Under the pieces are notes generated by a model. The model had not been told where the DNA came from. It searched no databases and worked only from the letters and a program-made list of their open reading frames with translations. A program made the position numbers and the translations under genes. A stretch of 30,693 nt of DNA from an uncultured Bacilli bacterium (lineage in GTDB: Bacteria > Bacillota_I > Bacilli_A > RF39 > UBA660): the NCBI GenBank assembly GCA_934096605.1, contig CAKOMI010000014.1, positions 1 to 30,693 on the forward strand. The letters run 5' to 3'. Shown one piece after another: positions 1 to 6,842 of the stretch (the first letter of the stretch is position 1; every line of letters begins with the position of its first letter).

Positions 1-430
1 CTCCCTTTACTCTCTATAAAAGACTAATTATTACTACTCTTTCTTCATCGCATGCCTAAATTATATGAAATTTTTTTTAATAATGCAAGCCATTTATTTT
101 AATTTTTATTATTTTTATTTATTTAGTAACCATTCTATTACATTAAGTTTTGTTATACCATTGTAATCCGCATTATAATAATCACTCAATTAATCATATT
201 TTTATTCATTCATAAAATTTATCTAAATAATTTAATAGATTTATAATTTATCTTGTATATTCATAAGAGCATTTGTTATAACACATATTCTACTCATTTG
301 AATTACTATATATATCACAAGTAATTTGACTAATGGTTTGAACTGAACGGAACTAATTTTTCATAATATATCATATATCTACCCTTTTTGATACCTTTAT
401 ATTATTATTATTTACTACATATTACTACGT
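1..430. other. Gene-poor AT-rich stretch
   Basis: No credible full gene is visible on either strand. The only coding-like trace is a minus-strand run of about 25 codons ending at a TAA at 115-117 (reads SDYYNADYNGITKLNVIEW and then LLNK). It is preceded by an in-frame stop and may be the tail of a decayed gene. The rest looks like intergenic or relic DNA. Confidence 0.4.
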
Positions 431-456
431 AAAAAAAAGATGAAAATTAATCATCT
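431..456 (-). terminator. Terminator after the AspRS gene
   Basis: On the minus strand a 6-bp stem (AGATGA / TCATCT, 7-nt loop) is followed by a run of eight T. It lies about 70 nt past the AspRS stop codon and is the obvious transcript end. Confidence 0.6.
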
Positions 457-523
457 CTCTTCATACCAGATTTTATTGAACCATACTATTCCGTGATATT
501 TTGCAATTTCAACCCGTGAGATT

Positions 524-1840
524 TTATGGATTGAGTCTATTAGGTCCTCTAAATAAGAACTGCGTTTCTTTTACAGATGGTAATCCTAGCATAAGCATTG
601 TAAGTCTATCAAGACCGATTGCAAATCCGCCATGTGGTGGGCAACCATATTTGAAAAATTGTAAGTAAAATGAAACATCTTCTCCTAAACCTTTTTCTTT
701 AGCATTCTTAACTATCTCTTCATATCTGTGTTCCCTTTGAGCACCAGTAGTAATCTCTGTTCCTCGCCAAATCAAATCATACCCTTGTAATTCACCATTT
801 TCATCTCGCATATGATAGAAGGCACGTTTTGCCGCGCTAAAACCAGTTATGAAAATAAACTCATGTCCATATACCTCCATAGCATAACGACTAGTTAACT
901 TTTCAGCTTCAGCATTTAAGTCTCCTACATCACTAGTAGGTATCGTAAAACCATATCTTTCATTTAATTCTTTATATAAATCTTGTAATTTTATTCTTGG
1001 AAAAGGCTTTATTGGTATTACTATTTCCGTTCCAAAAACCTCTTTTATCTTTTCACCATATTTTTCTTTAACTTTAGTAAGACCTGCAATAAGTAAATCT
1101 TCTTCTAAATTCATTACATCTTCATAAGAATCAATATAACTAAATTCAAGGTCAAAACTAGTAAACTCTGTCGCATGACGATTGGTATTAGAATTTTCTG
1201 CTCTAAAAGCTGGTGCCACTTCAAATATCTTACTCATACCAGCCGCCATTGCCATTTGTTTATAAAATTGTGGTGACTGAGCAAGATAAGCCGATCTATC
1301 AAAGTATTTTACCTCAAATACCTCACTACCAGATTCACTAGCAGCCCCTAGTAACTTAGGTGTATGAATCTCAGTAAAATCTTCTTTATATAAATATTCG
1401 CGCATCCCTTGGACCATTAAAGATTCAACTTGTCTTGCCAACATATTTTTTTGATTACGTAAATCAATCCATCTATAGTCAAGTCTTGTATCAATATTAA
1501 CTCCATCTAAATTATTGTAATCAAATGGTAATGCACAAGCAAGTGATGTAACAGTAATACTTTTAGGTATTAATTCAATACCACCTAGTTTAACTGCTTC
1601 ATTTTCTTTAACCTCACAAGTAATTTTCAAAGTACTATCAGTACTAACGTTCTTCATAATATCAAGTAACTTTTGATTTTCTTCCTCACTTTTTTCAATC
1701 GTCATTTGCACTTTTCCTGTACTATCTCTTAGTATTACAAACATTACCCACTTTTTATCTCTAATCGCATCAACAAAACCACTAAAAGAAATAGTTTTAC
1801 CAATATAATTACTAAGTTCATTAACATATACTTTTTCCAT
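524..1840 (-). CDS. aspS: Aspartyl-tRNA synthetase, archaeal/AsnRS-like type
   Basis: Charges tRNA with aspartate in the cytosol. The protein is 438 residues, the size of archaeal-type AspRS and AsnRS (COG0017) and much shorter than the ~590-residue bacterial AspRS. An OB-fold anticodon-binding domain occupies about residues 1-110. The class II core follows: QSPQFYKQ and FEVAPAFRAENSNT (motif 2 area), RGTEITTGAQREHRY, and PPHGGFAIGLDRL (motif 3). The C-terminus KETQFLFRGPNRLNP resembles AspRS (arginine-rich 'FPRD..RL.P' type) more than AsnRS, so Asp is favoured. Enzymes of this clade are often non-discriminating, also making Asp-tRNA(Asn) for amidation by GatCAB, but that cannot be read here. 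The start is the ATG behind an AGAAAGAAGG ribosome site. The gene stands alone behind a T-box leader, so it should be induced by uncharged tRNA. Confidence 0.85.
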   Translation of the reverse strand: MEKVYVNELSNYIGKTISFSGFVDAIRDKKWVMFVILRDSTGKVQMTIEKSEEENQKLLDIMKNVSTDSTLKITCEVKENEAVKLGGIELIPKSITVTSLACALPFDYNNLDGVNIDTRLDYRWIDLRNQKNMLARQVESLMVQGMREYLYKEDFTEIHTPKLLGAASESGSEVFEVKYFDRSAYLAQSPQFYKQMAMAAGMSKIFEVAPAFRAENSNTNRHATEFTSFDLEFSYIDSYEDVMNLEEDLLIAGLTKVKEKYGEKIKEVFGTEIVIPIKPFPRIKLQDLYKELNERYGFTIPTSDVGDLNAEAEKLTSRYAMEVYGHEFIFITGFSAAKRAFYHMRDENGELQGYDLIWRGTEITTGAQREHRYEEIVKNAKEKGLGEDVSFYLQFFKYGCPPHGGFAIGLDRLTMLMLGLPSVKETQFLFRGPNRLNP

Positions 1841-1860
1841 AAATATCCTTCTTTCTAAAA

Positions 1861-2055
1861 TAAAAAGACTCTATAACATAAGGACGAATATATCCGCGGT
1901 ACCACCTTATTTCATAGAATCTATGCTCTTTTTCTTTTAACGCAAGAATTACGATTTATCACTTTGTTGCTGTCTTTCTTTTTAAACGCATCTTTATTTT
2001 CACCAACCATAAAGTCTCTATAAATTATTTAAAAATACTCTTGCAATCAATAATT
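1861..2055 (-). promoter_or_regulatory. T-box riboswitch leader of the AspRS gene
   Basis: The minus strand carries the canonical T-box core AAGGTGGTACCGCGGA (within 1893-1909). It is flanked by an antiterminator/terminator arrangement: arm 1914-1921 plus 1905-1910 pairs with 1867-1883 and is followed by TTTTTATTTT. A stem I is closed by GCAAGA / TCTTGC, and its apical part contains GGTTGGTGAAA. The T-box reads the charging state of a cognate tRNA and permits read-through when it is uncharged. I could not assign the specifier codon with certainty; GAC and GAT (both Asp) occur on the 3' side of stem I. Confidence 0.9.
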
Positions 2056-2063
2056 ATACTAAT

Positions 2064-2091
2064 ATTATAAGCTATTTTTATAATTTGTCTA
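2064..2091 (-). promoter_or_regulatory. Promoter of the T-box/AspRS transcript
   Basis: Minus strand: TAGACA (-35, 2086-2091), 16-bp spacer, TATAAT (-10, 2064-2069). It starts transcription just before stem I of the T-box. Confidence 0.65.
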
Positions 2092-2147
2092 GTCTTTAAT
2101 TAGAATTACCAGGTCAAAGAAATGAAAAAAGGTATACCAAAATCCAC

Positions 2148-4526
2148 CTATATTTCTGAAACATACTCCATAAGACGCATAAACATTTTAATAAATTTAT
2201 CTTCTAGTCCCCTACTTTTTAATTTTCTAATCATAATTCTCTTCTTTTTAATGTCTAACTCATCATTAAAGATAATATCAGCAAGCATAATTTTTAAATT
2301 TGTTTTAATCTGTAAATCATTTATGATGGAATCTATGTCTTCATTAATAAGACGAGAAGCATCTATTTCAATATCTTTTCCTTTACAATTAATTGATAAT
2401 TGACTTGTTGTTTTAACATTACTTACCTCAACTATAAAGTCATTATCCATTACATAAGAAACCGAATCTACTAAATCTTTATCAATATAAGTAATTACCT
2501 CATCAGCTTTTCTTGTATTTCTAAATTTAACTATATAATCTCTTGTATCTGGTATAATACCACTTTTACCTTCAGTAGGTCTAATAATAACTGTATAATT
2601 ATTTTGTAAATAATTATAATCTATAGAGGTCTTTATATAATAGCCATTTTCATACATTGATGACTCACCATCATCTTCATATAATTCATAAATATTGCTT
2701 TTACCAGGAAAAATATGTATCTCCATTTTTTTAGGTGCCCGAGTATCATTAATGTTCTCATCAATAATAGCTTTAGGGATAATAGAGCCACTACGAGCAA
2801 AAACAGGATAATCTTCATCTTTATAAAAAGCTACATAACGTTTATTACCAATAAATTTTTTACCAGTTTTAAAATCATACCAAACACCATCTGGTAAAAA
2901 TAATCTATGTACTGTTCTGTTCATTAAAATGTCTTTACTATGAATAATTGGACTCACTAAAAGTTCACTACCAAACTTATATTCATTTTTATAATCTGGT
3001 TCATCATATATTTCTGGATTTTCATAATATAAAGGCATAATAAGTGGTATACCATTTTGATGATACTTATAAGATTCAGTATATAAATAAGGAATTAATT
3101 CGTGTCTAAGTCTTGTGTAATCTTCCGTAATTTTAAGTGTTTTAACATCCCACTTCCAAGGTTCACGTTTATAATACTTACCGCCTAAAGAAGCAAGTCT
3201 AAATATTGGGCTAAATACACCAAGTTCAATATATCTAACATAAAGGTTTGCATCTTCAACACCACCCATGTATCCACCGATATCATGGCTCCAAAAACTA
3301 AGACCTTTATTACTACCTAAAGCATTGAAATAAGGAATATTTTTTAAAGTATCCCAAGAAACAAGAGTATTACCACTATATAAAACAGGATATCTATGAC
3401 TAGCAATATTTGTATTACGAGCAAGAATCATGCCTCTTTTATAAGGATTAGTATTTTCTTTATCAAAGTGATAATGAACTAAAGCACGATTAAGGTAAGG
3501 ATTTTTAGTATCTTTTAAATCTAAGAAAAAGAAATCAACACCCATATTTTCCAAAGGCTTAATTAAAACATTTAAGTAGTTATCAATAATTGTTCTATCT
3601 AAAACATTAAAAGGAATAATACTTCTATCACTTATCCCTAAGTTACGCGCAACTGCTTCATAGTTATCTTCATGAGGCATAATTCCTTCACTAGGATCCA
3701 TCATAAGTCCAAGTTTAATATTATGTTCATGTAAATACTTCACCAAAAAACTAGGGTCGCTAAACAAATTACGATTAAAAGTAAAACCAGTATGATATAA
3801 GCTTAAATCTTTCGCATCTTTTAAATGCCAATACTCAGGAAGTAATAAAACACTTATTGGTATTTTATATTTATTAAAATTACTTATTAACTCATCTATA
3901 TTAGCAAAGTTATAAATTTCACTTTTATTCCACCATATACCTAAAGCATAACGTGGTATCATAGGCGGATATCCTGTAAGTGTATAATAATCAGTTAAAC
4001 AAAGACCAAAGTCTCTACGATACATAAAAACATAAGTATCTATTCTTTTAGTAGAAGAAGGCATTAAAAAGCCATCACTACTAAGGATCATACTGTTGCT
4101 ATCATCTAGCGATACAAAACCATCGGTTGAATACAAGCCTTTTTTTATATCAATTTTATCAAGATTAAAGCCATCTCCACTTGTCCCAAAATTACGAACC
4201 TCTTTATTTTTAAAATACCAAGATTTATCAGTATTTAAAAGCATTATCTCTAAATTAAGTCCTTCAAATGGTTTACCCTTTTGATACTTTAACATGAAAT
4301 ACTTAGTTGTAATCTCTAAATACCTATCATCTTGAACCACTTTAAAATTAGGAATAGAAAAATCTCTATTAATAACTTGTTCTGTTAAATCATCACAAAA
4401 AATACCTTCCCTTGAATATTCTAGTCTAACGAGTCTTTCTGTTAAAACTGTAATTCGGTAATTACTACCTGTAAACACTGCCCCAGACTTACTTTTGGCC
4501 TTTTCATAGTCAATACCAAAGTTCAC
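2148..4526 (-). CDS. Glycoside hydrolase family 31 (alpha-glucosidase/xylosidase type)
   Basis: Probable cytosolic alpha-glycosidase: 792 residues, no signal peptide. The N-terminal beta-sandwich covers about residues 1-190. The (beta/alpha)8 domain starts near PRYALGIWWNKSEIYN. The nucleophile is expected to be the first Asp of GVDFFFLDLKD, and the acid/base the Asp of LSFWSHDIGGYMGG. RHELIPYLYTESYKYH and the beta domains after it are typical of GH31. The nucleophile motif is the 'FxxLD' form, not the WxDMNE form of classic alpha-glucosidases, so substrate specificity (glucoside, xyloside or other) is open. About 60 residues at the C-terminus (IDASRLINEDIDSIINDL onward) form a Lys-rich helical tail that I do not recognise. 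The start is GTG behind GGGGTGATA. It is monocistronic, and a weak hairpin with a T-run follows the stop. Confidence 0.85.
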   Translation of the reverse strand: MNFGIDYEKAKSKSGAVFTGSNYRITVLTERLVRLEYSREGIFCDDLTEQVINRDFSIPNFKVVQDDRYLEITTKYFMLKYQKGKPFEGLNLEIMLLNTDKSWYFKNKEVRNFGTSGDGFNLDKIDIKKGLYSTDGFVSLDDSNSMILSSDGFLMPSSTKRIDTYVFMYRRDFGLCLTDYYTLTGYPPMIPRYALGIWWNKSEIYNFANIDELISNFNKYKIPISVLLLPEYWHLKDAKDLSLYHTGFTFNRNLFSDPSFLVKYLHEHNIKLGLMMDPSEGIMPHEDNYEAVARNLGISDRSIIPFNVLDRTIIDNYLNVLIKPLENMGVDFFFLDLKDTKNPYLNRALVHYHFDKENTNPYKRGMILARNTNIASHRYPVLYSGNTLVSWDTLKNIPYFNALGSNKGLSFWSHDIGGYMGGVEDANLYVRYIELGVFSPIFRLASLGGKYYKREPWKWDVKTLKITEDYTRLRHELIPYLYTESYKYHQNGIPLIMPLYYENPEIYDEPDYKNEYKFGSELLVSPIIHSKDILMNRTVHRLFLPDGVWYDFKTGKKFIGNKRYVAFYKDEDYPVFARSGSIIPKAIIDENINDTRAPKKMEIHIFPGKSNIYELYEDDGESSMYENGYYIKTSIDYNYLQNNYTVIIRPTEGKSGIIPDTRDYIVKFRNTRKADEVITYIDKDLVDSVSYVMDNDFIVEVSNVKTTSQLSINCKGKDIEIDASRLINEDIDSIINDLQIKTNLKIMLADIIFNDELDIKKKRIMIRKLKSRGLEDKFIKMFMRLMEYVSEI

Positions 4527-4613
4527 ATTATCACCCCTATATCACCAAAATTATATAATATTTTTAGTTAAAATACTAGAGGTTACGAATAGAACTTATT
4601 AACCATTTTATAA

Positions 4614-4900
4614 TTAATTTTTTAAGTCCCTATATTCATTTTCTTCAAACTGCATATTAGCAATACAAAACATTTTTGAATTAATATGTAAGCAAAACAT
4701 ACATTCATCTAAATTAGCACAATCTTAGCGTCATCGCATCTAATTGCATAATTACAGTTAAAAGTTCTTTTACTAGCCAGTAAAAACTCACTATTACTAC
4801 AAGAATCACAATAAATTATATAAGCTAAATCACAGCACCCCATAAACTATCTAAAGGATTTATGTTGCTAAAGGCAATGGATATAATCCTCCAGTACTTA
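4614..4900 (-). pseudogene. Decayed Cys-rich protein gene
   Basis: The minus strand reads as a protein only if frames are joined. One frame gives INPLDSLWG, the next GCCDLAYIIYCDSCSNSEF and then RTFNCNYAIRCDDAKIVL. The last gives NLDECMFCLHINSKMFCIAN, MQFEENEYRDLKN and a TAA at 4614. Repeated Cys pairs and a tail like 'FCI.N..Y...EY..LK' match a widespread uncharacterised Cys-rich family of uncultured bacteria, from memory. At least two frameshifts are needed and no start was found, so this is a relic. It lies directly 3' of the GH31 promoter side and upstream of tRNA-Gly. Confidence 0.5.
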
Positions 4901-4993
4901 GCATATTATCACAACTTGCATATTAAACACCTAGTTCCAAATTTATTACTTTGAAATAAATACTATAATAGTAATAAATGAAACATCAATTGA

Positions 4994-5064
4994 TTCGACC
5001 ACTTTTCGACCGCTTTTCGACCAACACTATTTTTTGTATTAAAAAATCGAACCAAAAAGTTCGA
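4994..5064. repeat. Three 11-bp tandem repeats plus inverted repeat
   Basis: TTCGACCACTT, TTCGACCGCTT and TTCGACCAACA follow one another at 4994-5026. A perfect inverted repeat TCGAAC / GTTCGA (5047-5052 / 5059-5064, loop CAAAAA) uses the same TTCGA core. It lies between the Cys-rich relic and tRNA-Gly, on the 3' side of the tRNA. Function unknown. Confidence 0.6.
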
Positions 5065-5078
5065 CTAAATATCATACT

Positions 5079-5152
5079 TGGAGCAGGTGAGCAGAATCGA
5101 ACTGCCGATATTAGCTTGGAAGGCTAGAGTTATACCATTTAACTACACCTGC
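5079..5152 (-). tRNA. tRNA-Gly (anticodon UCC)
   Basis: The cloverleaf reads cleanly on the minus strand: acceptor GCAGGTG / CACCTGC, anticodon loop CTTCCAA giving UCC, T-loop TTCGATT, and an encoded CCA at 5081-5079. 74 nt with CCA. Confidence 0.93.
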
Positions 5153-5241
5153 ATTTGCTTTGACCACTTAATTATAACACATCAAAAATAAATATCAACA
5201 TTTTTTACACAATTTTTATAGAATTTTTTTTATTTTTGCAT

Positions 5242-5247
5242 TATAAT
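5242..5247 (+). promoter_or_regulatory. -10 box of tRNA-Thr
   Basis: A perfect TATAAT lies 8 bp before the mature 5' end of the tRNA. No good -35 is visible in the T-rich upstream sequence. Confidence 0.45.
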
Positions 5248-5255
5248 GTAGTCAT

Positions 5256-5331
5256 GCTGAATTAGCTCAGTTGGTAGAGCAACGCCCTCGTAACGCGTAG
5301 GTCGCAGGTTCAAGTCCTGTTTTCAGCACCA
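5256..5331 (+). tRNA. tRNA-Thr (anticodon CGU)
   Basis: D-arm GCTCAGTTGGTAGAGC, anticodon loop CTCGTAA giving CGU, T-arm GCAGG TTCAAGT CCTGT, and an encoded CCA at 5329-5331. Two stem positions do not pair: acceptor base 7 (T·T) and the last anticodon-stem pair (C31·C39). It has its own -10 box and terminator, which supports expression, and it is the only plus-strand gene for several kilobases. Confidence 0.85.
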
Positions 5332-5342
5332 TGAAGCTATAT

Positions 5343-5372
5343 ATCCCTATCTAAGGGATTTTTTATTTTTTT
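5343..5372 (+). terminator. Terminator of tRNA-Thr
   Basis: Stem ATCCCT / AGGGAT with a 5-nt loop, followed by TTTTTTATTTTTTT. It lies 11 nt past the CCA and overlaps the 3' end of the minus-strand gene. Confidence 0.8.
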
Positions 5373-6213
5373 AAAATTAAATTCATTTCATTTGAATTGC
5401 AACTTTCATATTCTTGATCTAACTCTTTTATTTCATCTAAAGATGCTTTTCGAAATTTATATACGCCATCAGACATTCCATATATATAACAACAATCATT
5501 AATACTAAAAATATCAATCCTTGTATTACTACTAAAATCAAAAACAAACGTATTTAAGAATTGTTCTTTAAAAATATTATCTGTAACGTAGTTTACAAAA
5601 TAAAGAATAAATCTTCTAGCACTTATAGAAGCAATTTGATGAAAATCAAGATAATATTTACAAGCCAAGAAAGCATTTTCTACCATTTCATCTAATGAAA
5701 AACTATCATTAGTAATCTCCTTCTTAAACATTTTTAAAACCTCATCTGTAGGCATATCAAGACTATATCCGATCTTTTTATCAACATTTCCAACTTTCTC
5801 TTCAAATCCTTCTTTTTCACATGTATAATTCTTAGTTGGAAAACCAAACTTAACAAAATAAAAATCAGTAAAATTAGTAGTTAAATCAGCAACTATATCA
5901 TAGCCATCTATCATCACTAATGCCTTAGCATGACCACCCTTCTCAATAACCTTTGCATTAATATTAAATGCAGTAAGTAAATCAACATAAAGTCTAGACC
6001 ATGAATAACAAATAATCCACCAATCTCTTATATCAGTAATATCTTTTCTTTCATAATTAAAATCTTCCTGAATTTTAGTAGGAAAAATACCATATAAAGG
6101 TTGATAATCAAATAACTCACCTGTTCTAATATAATATATCTAGCTATTGCAAACTTATCATTTAAAATGCCTTTTTCCTCTATTTCTAATTTAAGTAAAT
6201 TTAATAAATTCAT
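5363..6213 (-). pseudogene. Transglutaminase-like protein, single frameshift
   Basis: A 283-residue protein appears if one base is restored near 6127-6139. The start at 6213 gives MNLLNLLKLEIEEKG...AIARY. After the lesion the other frame gives IRTGELFDYQPLYGIF and runs uninterrupted to the stop at 5363. A candidate Cys-His-Asp triad of the transglutaminase-like fold is intact: Cys69 in WIICYSWS, His95 in GGHAKAL, and Asp in IDGYDIVADLT. No signal peptide. The start has a GGGGG ribosome site and a perfect promoter upstream, so this is either a very young pseudogene or an assembly error. The 3' half alone could only start at an internal ATG near 5917, which would lose the Cys and His. Substrate unknown. 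Confidence 0.65.
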
Positions 6214-6239
6214 AATAAAACCCCCATTTACGAGAGTTT

Positions 6240-6268
6240 ATTATACACAAAAACATTTAATTTGTCAA
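6240..6268 (-). promoter_or_regulatory. Consensus sigma-A promoter for the transglutaminase-like gene
   Basis: Minus strand TTGACA (6263-6268), 17-bp spacer, TATAAT (6240-6245), all consensus. It overlaps the 3' edge of the CarD-like gene (stop at 6271). Confidence 0.8.
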
Positions 6269-6270
6269 AA

Positions 6271-6750
6271 TTACATAGAATCAACACGTTCTAAAATATA
6301 TTTTTTAGCTTCATCAAAAGTCATTTCTAAAACAGTTGCAATTTCATAATATAAATAATTTTCTGCGAGTTCTAAATATCTACTATCCTTATCACTAGTC
6401 TTTTTGTTACGGTCAATTCTTTTTTGATTACGTTCATAAGTTGTCTTAATAATAGCTACTAAATCTTCTGGTGTCCCTTTACTAAGTATTCTTTTATACT
6501 CATTTTCAATTTGTCCTTCTGTAATTGTAATAACGGGTATATCCTTAATCTTAAGTATCAACGCTTCTATATCTTCCTTTGACATAAGATCCCTAATACT
6601 TTGATTAGTTACAGGTATGCTTAACTTTAAACTTTCATCTCTAAGTGGTACTAAAGAATAACAAAGAACATGTGAAAAAGGATTCTCCATAATCTTTACT
6701 ATCTTACAAACATCTTTTTGATATACTATATAATCGCCAACATTTTTCAT
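6271..6750 (-). CDS. CarD/CdnL-family transcription regulator
   Basis: 159 residues. The N-terminus KNVGDYIVYQKDVCKIVKI matches the RNA-polymerase-interacting (TRCF-RID/Tudor-like) domain of CarD proteins. It is followed by the typical L.IPV....IRDLMSKEDIEALI linker, and the rest (about residues 70-159) is helical, as expected for the DNA-contacting C-terminal domain. CarD proteins bind the RNAP beta subunit and stabilise open complexes at promoters. The start ATG has a G6 ribosome site (6757-6762). Its own promoter (-10 at 6801-6806) directly follows the MATE-gene terminator, so it is transcribed alone. Confidence 0.75.
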   Translation of the reverse strand: MKNVGDYIVYQKDVCKIVKIMENPFSHVLCYSLVPLRDESLKLSIPVTNQSIRDLMSKEDIEALILKIKDIPVITITEGQIENEYKRILSKGTPEDLVAIIKTTYERNQKRIDRNKKTSDKDSRYLELAENYLYYEIATVLEMTFDEAKKYILERVDSM

Positions 6751-6800
6751 ATATATCCCCCCTTGTGATTAATAAGATAACTCAAAATCTCTGTACCTAA

Positions 6801-6808
6801 ATTATACC
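6801..6808 (-). promoter_or_regulatory. Extended -10 promoter of the CarD-like gene
   Basis: Minus strand TGGTATAAT (TGn plus a perfect -10), about 50 nt before the start codon and immediately after the MATE-gene terminator. Confidence 0.55.
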
Positions 6809-6810
6809 AC

Positions 6811-6834
6811 AAAAAATTCCCTTTTGTAAGGGAA
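6811..6834 (-). terminator. Terminator of the MATE-kinase gene
   Basis: Minus-strand stem TTCCCTT / AAGGGAA (4-nt loop) followed by T6, just past the stop codon at 6843. Confidence 0.85.
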
Positions 6835-6842
6835 AGTCTTTG

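Noticed and set aside
1..430. A decayed gene at the window edge
   Set aside because: Only one ~25-codon run reads like protein, and it starts after an in-frame stop with no homology I can name; too little to call.
2122..2403. Plus-strand open frame of ~93 codons over the GH31 3' end
   Set aside because: It is antisense to a well-supported GH31 gene, has low-complexity composition (I, S, F, L) and no ribosome site. The same applies to the other plus-strand frames opposite long minus-strand genes.
6757..6762. G6 run before the CarD-like start as another phase-variable site
   Set aside because: Six Gs is short, and the run serves as the ribosome-binding site. Slippage is not expected at a notable rate.
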